Shown here piece after piece: positions 57,601 to 64,000 of a stretch of DNA of 64,000 nt. The translations under genes and the position numbers were made by a program. The stretch spans positions 3,187,501 to 3,251,500 of the forward strand of contig NZ_CP089981.1 in the NCBI RefSeq assembly GCF_021389975.1, in the 5' to 3' direction. The notes beneath the pieces are model-generated. The model ran no database searches. It was not told where the DNA came from and was given only the letters and a program-made list of their open reading frames with translations. Origin of the DNA: Fulvivirga ulvae (GTDB lineage: Bacteria > Bacteroidota > Bacteroidia > Cytophagales > Cyclobacteriaceae). Positions within the stretch are counted from its first letter, which is position 1, and each line of letters starts with the position of its first letter.

Positions 57601-58014
57601 ATGGAAAATGTAAATAGTAATAAATTTTTTGACAGTGCTAAACAACGGGCAGCAAACATATTAAAGAACCAGGAAAGGCTGCTGAACCTGATGAAAGCTT
57701 CAGGAGCAAAATTGAAAGAAATTGACGTTGAGAAGCTCAAAGACAACAAGTTTATTGACAGGATAAAAGTGATCATCAGAATGGTGAAGGCTTATAAAAG
57801 CGGAGAGTACCGCGACATCCGGTGGCAGAGCGTATTACTTTTGGTAGCCGCACTGGTTTACTTTGTTACTCCTATTGATCTTATTCCCGACTTTATTCCA
57901 ATAACCGGTTTGGTCGATGACTTTTCCGTGATCGTATGGGTCTATAGTAACCTTAAGGAAGAAATAGAAAGGTACATCCTTTGGGAAGAAGACAAGGTAG
58001 CAGAACGTAAATAG
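57601..58014 (+). CDS. YkvA-family (DUF1232) membrane protein
   Basis: The 137-residue protein has the DUF1232 hallmark VTPIDLIPDFIPITGLVDDF with a preceding membrane helix (WQSVLLLVAALVYF). Members are small membrane proteins of unknown function. Its N-terminal half is helical and charged. It forms a run of plus-strand housekeeping genes with the next three. Confidence 0.85.
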   Translation: MENVNSNKFFDSAKQRAANILKNQERLLNLMKASGAKLKEIDVEKLKDNKFIDRIKVIIRMVKAYKSGEYRDIRWQSVLLLVAALVYFVTPIDLIPDFIPITGLVDDFSVIVWVYSNLKEEIERYILWEEDKVAERK

Positions 58015-58055
58015 CATCTGATGACCTGGTTACCACATCAAAATCAGAATACTAA

Positions 58056-58709
58056 ATGAGCAAAACAGCATTGGTGGCCGGAGCAACAGGGCTGATTGGT
58101 GATCAGCTTTTAGATCTGGTCCTTGAAGTATCCTATTATGACAAGGTGATCGTGCTTGCCCGCAGGCCTGTAGAAAAGAAAAGTGACAAACTTACAAACC
58201 TTCTGGCTGACTTTGAGAACCTCGATACCTATGCTTCTCAAATAAAGGCCGATGATGTATATTGCTGCCTGGGAACCACCATGAAAAAAGCAGGTAGTAA
58301 GGCCAAATTCAGGCAGGTTGACTTTAATTACACTTATCAGATAGCTAAACTTGCGCATGCCGGGGGAGCACAACAATTCTTGCTGATTTCCGCTTTGGGA
58401 GCTGATCCAAAATCGTCTGTTTTTTATAATAAGGTTAAGGGCGAAGTGGAGGAAGCCATAACTTCTATGGGTTTCAAATGCTATCATATTTTCAGACCGT
58501 CATTATTGATAGGGCAGCGTAACGAAATGAGGTTGGGTGAGGGACTGGGGAAAGTCTTCTTCAGCATATTTGGATTCTTCTTTGTCGGGCCTCTTAAGAA
58601 GTATAAAGCCATAGATTCTGTGAAGGTGGCAAGAGCAATGTTTGCTATGGCCAGGCAAAATAAAACAGGCAGGTTTATTCATGAATCAAAGGAACTTCAA
58701 AAATATTAA
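58056..58709 (+). CDS. NAD(P)-binding oxidoreductase, HTATIP2/TIP30-like
   Basis: The 217-residue Rossmann protein begins TALVAGATGLIGDQLLDLVL and has DVYCCLGTTMKKAGSKAKF and FHIFRPSLLIGQR-like elements (here YHIFRPSLLIG) of the atypical SDR TIP30 group. Function in bacteria is not established. It is 12 bases before dtd. Confidence 0.83.
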   Translation: MSKTALVAGATGLIGDQLLDLVLEVSYYDKVIVLARRPVEKKSDKLTNLLADFENLDTYASQIKADDVYCCLGTTMKKAGSKAKFRQVDFNYTYQIAKLAHAGGAQQFLLISALGADPKSSVFYNKVKGEVEEAITSMGFKCYHIFRPSLLIGQRNEMRLGEGLGKVFFSIFGFFFVGPLKKYKAIDSVKVARAMFAMARQNKTGRFIHESKELQKY

Positions 58710-58721
58710 CACATACTTTTT

Positions 58722-59174
58722 ATGATTGCAGTTATACAAAGGGTATCGGAATCCTCAGTAAAAATTAATGGTAAGATAAACGGAGAAATAGGTACAGGCT
58801 TATTGGTATTTTTAGGCATTGAGGATGAGGATAATGAGGGGGATATTCAGTGGCTTAGCCGCAAGATAGCCAACATGAGGATTTTTGAAGATGAAAATGA
58901 AGTTATGAACAAAAGTTTGCTGGATGTGGGAGGAGATGTGTTGTTAATTAGTCAGTTTACCCTGCACGCCAGCACTAAGAAAGGAAACAGACCATCGTAT
59001 ATCAAAGCTGCCAAACCGGATGTGGCCATACCACTTTATGAAAAGTTTATTAAAAGGATAGAGGAAGAAATGGGAAAAACCATCGCTACCGGTGAGTTCG
59101 GAGCTGACATGAAAGTGGGACTGGTTAATGACGGACCTGTAACTATTATAATTGATACAAAGGATAAGAAATAA
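58722..59174 (+). CDS. dtd: D-aminoacyl-tRNA deacylase
   Basis: The 150-residue protein has Dtd motifs: MIAVIQRVSESSVKI at the start, the SQFTLHASTKKGNRPSY active-site segment, and the cross-subunit Gly-cis-Pro loop in NDGPVTIIIDT. It hydrolyses D-amino acids from tRNA to protect translation. Length is typical. Confidence 0.94.
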   Translation: MIAVIQRVSESSVKINGKINGEIGTGLLVFLGIEDEDNEGDIQWLSRKIANMRIFEDENEVMNKSLLDVGGDVLLISQFTLHASTKKGNRPSYIKAAKPDVAIPLYEKFIKRIEEEMGKTIATGEFGADMKVGLVNDGPVTIIIDTKDKK

Positions 59175-59196
59175 GTGCTATTGAACAGAACGGCAT

Positions 59197-59523
59197 ATGA
59201 CAATTAAAGAAGCACAGGATATAGTTGATCGCTGGATCAATACTACCGGAGTAAGGTATTTTAACGAGCTTACCAATACCGCAATTCTGACCGAGGAGGT
59301 AGGGGAAGTGGCTCGCATAATGGCCCGCCGCTACGGAGAGCAGTCGGAAAAAGACTCAGATAAGCATAAAGACCTGGGCGATGAAATGGCTGATGTCTTA
59401 TGGGTATTGATCTGTCTTGCCAATCAAACAGGAATAGACTTAACCGAGGCCTTCAAAAAGAACCTCGAGAAAAAGAATATCAGAGATAAAGACCGCCATA
59501 AGAACAATGAAAAGCTCAGATAA
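59197..59523 (+). CDS. MazG-like nucleotide pyrophosphohydrolase
   Basis: The 108-residue all-alpha protein has the EExxE-x(n)-ExxD metal site: TEEVGEVARIMARR and GDEMADVLWVLICLA. Such proteins hydrolyse nucleoside triphosphates to monophosphates. It ends the plus-strand run, 14 bases before the convergent comB gene. Confidence 0.87.
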   Translation: MTIKEAQDIVDRWINTTGVRYFNELTNTAILTEEVGEVARIMARRYGEQSEKDSDKHKDLGDEMADVLWVLICLANQTGIDLTEAFKKNLEKKNIRDKDRHKNNEKLR

Positions 59524-59536
59524 GCGGTTAGGTGTA

Positions 59537-60259
59537 TTAGGAAACGCTAGGCTCCCTCAAAAGCACAATTTCGTCATTCCTGATCACAGGTACCACATCA
59601 TACTCATCCAGTTTCAGACAGTATTCGATATCTTCATAGATGTTGAGCTTCTGGAGTCTTTTAGCATGCGATGAGCTTTGGACCAGGGCCAGTAAATTAT
59701 GACTCATATCCTGGTAGGCAGCTTGTACTATTAAGGGAGCATCGCACTCGTTAGCGAAGTCATTTTGTAGCTTTTCAACCAAAGCTCCGGCAAAAAGTGA
59801 ATCTTCCATATTGACTTTGCCTTTCCAGCCTGCACAGAAGATAAGTACATCCTTTTCCTGATCCCGCAGATACCGGGCTACAGCTGAGATATTCAGGAAA
59901 GCCCCTATAACGATTTCATCGGCTTCCCGGGATTTTTCTATGGCCACTGTACCGTTGGTAGTGGTTACAGCTACACTTTTACCCTTTAGTTCTGGGTTCA
60001 TGTAGTCGAAGGGAGAGTTGCCAAGGTCAAAATGCTCAACCTTTTCGCCATTGCGTTCTCCGGCAATGTAGTAGCCTTTACTCTTCATTTGCTCACATTC
60101 GTTCAGTGAGGAGAATGGTTTTATACTTTTAACGCCATAAGCCATGCCGGTGGTCATGCATGAGGTTGCTCTTAAAATATCTACTACAACTACCACTTTA
60201 TTTTTGACGTCAAACAGGTGAATGAGGTCAGGGCTAAGACAGACATCTATGGTTTTCAT
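59537..60259 (-). CDS. comB: 2-phosphosulfolactate phosphatase (ComB family)
   Basis: The 240-residue protein matches ComB: VVVVDILRATSCMTTGMAYGV near the start, YYIAGERNGEKVEHFDLGNSPFD in parts, VAVTTTNGTVAIEKS and IGAFLNISAVARYL. ComB dephosphorylates 2-phospho-3-sulfolactate; it was defined in coenzyme M synthesis but is also found in bacteria, where sulfolactate may feed other sulfonates. No comA is in the window. A hairpin separates it from gcvT upstream. Confidence 0.85.
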   Translation of the reverse strand: MKTIDVCLSPDLIHLFDVKNKVVVVVDILRATSCMTTGMAYGVKSIKPFSSLNECEQMKSKGYYIAGERNGEKVEHFDLGNSPFDYMNPELKGKSVAVTTTNGTVAIEKSREADEIVIGAFLNISAVARYLRDQEKDVLIFCAGWKGKVNMEDSLFAGALVEKLQNDFANECDAPLIVQAAYQDMSHNLLALVQSSSHAKRLQKLNIYEDIEYCLKLDEYDVVPVIRNDEIVLLREPSVS

Positions 60260-60278
60260 ATGGGTACATTTATTTTAA

Positions 60279-60315
60279 CCATGATAAAGCTGTAGGGGAT
60301 GCAGCCTTATCATGG
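60279..60315 (-). terminator. Inverted repeat between gcvT and comB
   Basis: CCATGATAA (60279-60287) pairs with TTATCATGG (60307-60315), with further GCTG/CAGC pairs inside after one mismatch. On the minus strand it follows the gcvT stop by 24 bases, consistent with a terminator, though the following run is TTAAAATAAA rather than pure T. Confidence 0.55.
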
Positions 60316-60339
60316 TATGCTATCGAAAGGTATATTATT

Positions 60340-61422
60340 CTATATTAACGGAAGTTTGTTAACTTCAGCTTTAAGTTTTCTGTTTCTTACTGCAATATAA
60401 ATTTCACTGCCCGGAGTTGAAAATTCTTTTGTTACATAGCCAAGGCCGATGCCCTGGTTAAGTACCGGAGACATAGTACCGGAGGTTACTTTCCCTATTT
60501 CATTTCCATTAGCATCCTCGATAATATAATCATGACGAGGAATACCCTTGTCAATCATTTTAAATCCAACGAGTTTTCTGCTAACACCTTCCTCTTTTTG
60601 TTTTTTGAGGTTTTCAGCATTGATGAAGTCCTTAGTGAATTTAGTGATCCAGCCAAGGCCAGCCTCAAGAGGAGAAGTAGTGTCATCAATATCGTTGCCG
60701 TAGAGGCAGTATCCCATTTCGAGCCTCAGCGTATCGCGTGCACCCAGGCCTATAGGCTTGATGCCTTCTGCCTTGCCGGCATCCATGATCCTGTTCCAAA
60801 CCTCCTCAGCGTCCTCATTCTTCACATATAATTCAAAGCCTCCTGCACCGGTATACCCTGTGGCAGACATGATCACATCTTTTACTCCGGCAAACTCGCC
60901 ATAAGTAAATGTATAGAATTTAACCTCTGAGAGGTCGGTTTCGGTTAACTTTTGAAGTACCTCAGTTGCCTTTGGCCCTTGTACGGCAAACAAAGAGATG
61001 CTGTCCGAGATATTTTCCATCTCTGCACCTTCAGTATTATGCTGGCTGATCCAATTCCAGTCCTTTTCGATGTTGGAAGCATTTACAACCAGCATATATT
61101 CCTCATCTTTTAGCTTATAAACCAGCAGATCATCCACAACTCCCCCTTTGTCATTAGGAAGGCATGAGTATTGAGCTTTACCGTCTTCAAGTTTTGAGGC
61201 ATCATTGCTGGTAACCTTCTGGATCAGGTCCAGAGCTTTTGGTCCCTTAACCATAAACTCGCCCATATGGGAAACATCAAACATGCCCACACCGTTGCGC
61301 ACGGTCATGTGCTCCTCAATGTCGGATGAATATCTTACCGGCATATTGTAACCCGCAAAAGGTACCATTTTAGCGCCAAGGCCTGCATGAAGATCATTAA
61401 GCTGGATTTTCTTTAATTCCAT
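60340..61422 (-). CDS. gcvT: Aminomethyltransferase (glycine cleavage T protein)
   Basis: The 360-residue protein has GcvT motifs: GLGAKMVPFAGYNMPVRYSS, VGMFDVSHMGEFMVKG, MSATGYTGAGGFELYV and IGLGARDTLRLEMGYCLYGND, with PLEAGLGWITKF. It transfers the methylene group of aminomethyl-lipoyl-H protein to tetrahydrofolate in glycine breakdown. Other gcv genes are not in this window. A matching -7 element precedes it. Confidence 0.95.
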   Translation of the reverse strand: MELKKIQLNDLHAGLGAKMVPFAGYNMPVRYSSDIEEHMTVRNGVGMFDVSHMGEFMVKGPKALDLIQKVTSNDASKLEDGKAQYSCLPNDKGGVVDDLLVYKLKDEEYMLVVNASNIEKDWNWISQHNTEGAEMENISDSISLFAVQGPKATEVLQKLTETDLSEVKFYTFTYGEFAGVKDVIMSATGYTGAGGFELYVKNEDAEEVWNRIMDAGKAEGIKPIGLGARDTLRLEMGYCLYGNDIDDTTSPLEAGLGWITKFTKDFINAENLKKQKEEGVSRKLVGFKMIDKGIPRHDYIIEDANGNEIGKVTSGTMSPVLNQGIGLGYVTKEFSTPGSEIYIAVRNRKLKAEVNKLPLI

Positions 61423-61448
61423 AAGTCTATCGTCGTGTTTTAAAGTGT

Positions 61449-61456
61449 CAAAGGTA
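61449..61456 (-). promoter_or_regulatory. -7 element of gcvT
   Basis: Minus-strand TACCTTTG matches TAnnTTTG, 26 bases before the gcvT ATG at 61422. No well-spaced -33 element was seen. Confidence 0.5.
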
Positions 61457-61494
61457 GTAATTCTGTAACTACTGATTAAATCGGTTGCAAATTT

Positions 61495-64000
61495 CTAAAA
61501 ATTTTGCTCGGCTTCTTCTACTTTCTTAACCAATGTTTGGTATTCATTGACGAATATGCGGTACGCTTCATCAGGAATTAAAGGTCTGAGGTCCTCCAGG
61601 CTTAACTCTGCATAATTATTGAGTTGCACCCGGGCACATTGCAAAATATAAGCTTTTAGGAGCTTAACTGATTTAGGGTTAATTTCTATTCCGTTCAGCA
61701 GAATGCTATATGCCTCAAACTTGTCTTTGATTCCCAGGTAATTGGCTGCAGCTATTGTCATCTCCTCCATAAAAGGGTTCCTATAAGCAATGGCTTTATA
61801 ATTTTGCGTTGCTTTTGTAGTATCTCCGTTAGCTTCATTGATCAATGCAGTGAAATAAAGTTTCTCAAGCGTATGTGCCCGGTCAAACTCCACACCCTGG
61901 TTAATTTTAGTGGATAAACCCCGGATATTGCCCTGGGCAGCAAGCATTTTAAGTTCATACCACTGAATCTTGTCAAATAATGTGGGGTCAGTGATTTCCA
62001 TGCCTGCCAGCCTGGCATAATAAATTATAGCTTCAGCGTCGAGGTCCTTTCTTCGGAGTTTACCTGACATATCAAGAATTGCCTGGCCTTTATAGTTGGT
62101 ATTCTCCACCTGGTCTATTAGCCGATTAAACTTTGTGGTATCAGCGTAGTCTAGCAGATACCTGAGATAGAGGTACTTATGCTGGTCGGAGGCATTGGTA
62201 TAAGCTTCTTCTGTCGTGGAAAGTATAGCAAGCATATTTTGGGAGATCTCTTTTGCTTTGCTGTCTCCTGTTTGAAGTAATTCTGCCCAGGCAGCCTTTG
62301 CTTCGTTAATTCTCCGGTCTTCTGTTAAAGCAATTGCAAGATTAAACTTTGCATTATTGTAATTGCGGTCTGCTGCCCATTTAAAATAATCTGCCGCTAC
62401 ATAAGGCACTTGCTGCTCCAGCGCCCATAAGCCGATCAGGTTAAAATATTCGCCCGCATTGAAAGTGCTGGTATTGGCAACCCAATTTAATTCTCTGAAA
62501 GCCTCCGAGACCTGATGGTTTTTATAAAGATTCAGGTACTGTGCCAGTTTAAGTTTTTCGCTGAAGTGCTGATTGCCAGCGTGGCTGATATATTTATTAA
62601 GCAAGGCAACTTGCAGAGAGTCACTACCAAAAAGCTGATTAAATGCGCCGTTATATACTATAGAGGCATCAAGAAATGTCAGCGAAGAATCTTCAGGAAG
62701 AAAATTCCTTTCAAAGTGTTGCCTGGCCTTGCTTTTTAGTACAAAGCTGTTATTTACAGATATTTTATCATTCGAAATATCAAAACCGCTAAGCACGGAA
62801 TCAGGATTTATATTAATGTCGTTTTGTGCGATGAGCGCTAAAAGATTGCAGCCTGCTGCCTGTCGGGTATTCCTCTGCTCATAAGCCTCATTGAGGTAAT
62901 AAGCAGCAGTGTCGATGATATTTGTTTTTGCATACGCCAGCCCTATATTGTTGAGTATAGCCCCATTGTCTGGTGACAACTCCAATCCCCGGTTAAGCGC
63001 AAAAAGAGCATCAAAGAACCGCGATTGCTCCATATAAATATTGCTCAGGTTAACATAGCTTTGGGGTGTAGGGTTTTTGGCAATAGCTGCTTTATAGTGT
63101 ACAGCCGCCTTTACGTCATCGTTGCGTTTCAGGGTAAGCTGGCCAAGCATATAATGCGATTTATGGTTATTATACCCAAAGATCGAAGCCTCCTCATAAT
63201 AAGTCTCAGCCAAGCTTTTTTCCCGGTTATACAGATGCAGGTCGGCTATGCCATTGTAGTAGGCAGCTATGCTTTGGTTTACCGGAACCTCCCAGTTGGA
63301 CTTGGCCACAAAAGCTATAAAGGCAATAAGCCCTGCCAGCCTGAAAGTGAAATAAGGCATGGCCGTCGGGCGGTATAATACCTTGTATACCTGCATATTT
63401 CTTTTGAGGGGATCAAGAAAATTGCTGGTAATGTATATCACAAAAATAGCCCCATAGCCGAGATGAGAATAAATGATAAAATCCCTGAACACCTCTATGG
63501 CCGGGTCATTGAATGTAGCCATAAAATGGCTTAAGGTAATAAAGCAGCAAATAGCCATGGCGATAAATGCTATGGCGCCAAAGGGATAGAAATTGAATAG
63601 ATATTTATACTGCTCTTCGCGCTGGCGAAAACCCCATATTCCAAGAACGGAAGAGATCAGGAGCAGCAAAAAAAGATTTACATAAATGAAGTTCCAGTCT
63701 ATGACATGCGTTTCATGCAGATATGCCAATACCAGGTTAGCCAGATAAATTGTAGTAATAATGTAGAAATGAGAAATTGCATTTTTGTTGGTGCCGGTAC
63801 CTGAACTGGTAAGCAGATAGATAAAAGCCGCTACAATCTCATGAGCAACAATAAGTATAAAAATAAGGCTGATGATGAGCGGGTTGGCCACACCATAAGT
63901 AGCGAGATAGAGAAAAGGCGTTTCAACCCCGGCAAACAGGGCGATAGCCAGGGCCAGAATAATAGTGATAACGGTAAAAGACGCTAATCTGACCAGGAAG
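61495..64000 (-). CDS. Polytopic membrane protein with long TPR domain (5' partial at window edge)
   Basis: The frame is open from its stop at 61495 to the right edge; the in-frame GTG at 63891 is not a credible start because coding continues upstream through a further membrane helix (VITIILALAIALFAG). About six membrane segments fill the N-terminal part, followed by many TPR-like repeats (HYMLGQLTLKRNDDVKAAVHY; NIGLAYAKTNIIDTAAYYLNEA, in parts) to the end. The function is unknown. The layout is of a membrane-anchored TPR scaffold. The true start lies outside the window. Confidence 0.75.
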   Translation of the reverse strand, partial: FLVRLASFTVITIILALAIALFAGVETPFLYLATYGVANPLIISLIFILIVAHEIVAAFIYLLTSSGTGTNKNAISHFYIITTIYLANLVLAYLHETHVIDWNFIYVNLFLLLLISSVLGIWGFRQREEQYKYLFNFYPFGAIAFIAMAICCFITLSHFMATFNDPAIEVFRDFIIYSHLGYGAIFVIYITSNFLDPLKRNMQVYKVLYRPTAMPYFTFRLAGLIAFIAFVAKSNWEVPVNQSIAAYYNGIADLHLYNREKSLAETYYEEASIFGYNNHKSHYMLGQLTLKRNDDVKAAVHYKAAIAKNPTPQSYVNLSNIYMEQSRFFDALFALNRGLELSPDNGAILNNIGLAYAKTNIIDTAAYYLNEAYEQRNTRQAAGCNLLALIAQNDININPDSVLSGFDISNDKISVNNSFVLKSKARQHFERNFLPEDSSLTFLDASIVYNGAFNQLFGSDSLQVALLNKYISHAGNQHFSEKLKLAQYLNLYKNHQVSEAFRELNWVANTSTFNAGEYFNLIGLWALEQQVPYVAADYFKWAADRNYNNAKFNLAIALTEDRRINEAKAAWAELLQTGDSKAKEISQNMLAILSTTEEAYTNASDQHKYLYLRYLLDYADTTKFNRLIDQVENTNYKGQAILDMSGKLRRKDLDAEAIIYYARLAGMEITDPTLFDKIQWYELKMLAAQGNIRGLSTKINQGVEFDRAHTLEKLYFTALINEANGDTTKATQNYKAIAYRNPFMEEMTIAAANYLGIKDKFEAYSILLNGIEINPKSVKLLKAYILQCARVQLNNYAELSLEDLRPLIPDEAYRIFVNEYQTLVKKVEEAEQNF

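Noticed and set aside
1..64000. Mobile elements, CRISPR arrays, tRNA or rRNA genes
   Set aside because: No transposase, integrase, long terminal inverted repeats, regularly spaced repeats, or tRNA/rRNA-like structures could be found by eye; gene content is chromosomal and mostly conserved.

Overview
The window is a 64 kb chromosomal piece of a Bacteroidota bacterium, most likely of the order Cytophagales. Evidence for this: intergenic regions carry the Bacteroidota promoter signature (TAnnTTTG at -7, sometimes with TTG about 19-20 bases upstream); ribosomal protein genes run secY-map-infA-rpmJ with no adk; L36 and S14 are zinc-free types; and there are a DAHP synthase/chorismate mutase fusion, an LptD-like barrel protein, MCE and YfiR proteins, and a CHAT-TPR protein. 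No rRNA, tRNA, CRISPR array, insertion sequence, phage gene or integrase was seen. Both ends cut through genes.

Layout. (1) 1-6035: the end of a co-directional, tightly packed operon: a PlsC acyltransferase tail fused to a methyltransferase, a CrtI-type FAD oxidoreductase, a SanA/YdcF protein, a membrane-anchored C45 N-terminal-nucleophile hydrolase and a PaaK-like adenylate-forming enzyme. It resembles the tail of a flexirubin/aryl-polyene (dialkylresorcinol) pigment locus. (2) 6096-20783: the S10-spc-alpha superoperon from rplC to rplQ, with secY, map, infA, rpmJ and rpoA. rpsJ is absent from its usual place before rplC. Several intergenic hairpins and an internal promoter before rpsH are visible. 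(3) 20848-29763: carA (frameshifted near its end), eno, divIC-like, a small barrel protein, an Ldh-family dehydrogenase, ppx, an acyl-CoA carboxylase beta subunit, an SDR protein and an M42 peptidase. (4) 29847-31851: three tandem YfiR-family (DUF4154) paralogues, each with its own intergenic region. (5) 32105-39724: a BtuF-like binding protein, shikimate genes (aroA, aroB, DAHP synthase/chorismate mutase) with a tiny membrane protein gene between aroA and aroB, proline dehydrogenase and lysS. (6) 39817-50780: envelope genes (lptD, amidase, MCE protein), an MCC-type carboxyltransferase, and mixed housekeeping genes (SirB1-like, redoxin, PPTase, WD40, DivIVA, folB, IscA-like). (7) 50848-56901, minus strand: ECF sigma factor, a membrane TPR protein with anti-sigma-like layout, a winged-helix protein, a predicted pseudokinase, and a large secreted/membrane TPR-CHAT protein split by a T8 homopolymer. 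(8) 57038-64000: small housekeeping genes (YkvA-like, dtd, MazG-like, comB, gcvT) and a large membrane TPR protein running off the right edge.

The most unusual locus is region 7. It has the parts of a regulated signalling or protease pathway: sigma/anti-sigma pair, DNA-binding protein, pseudokinase and CHAT protease-like effector. Its effector gene is interrupted at a slippery homopolymer, and a perfect 11-bp inverted repeat lies between the winged-helix and pseudokinase genes. The carA frameshift is also in a homopolymer, so sequencing error must be excluded for both. Other points of interest are the triple YfiR array, the rpsJ/rplC break, and a 12-bp hairpin before rpoA.
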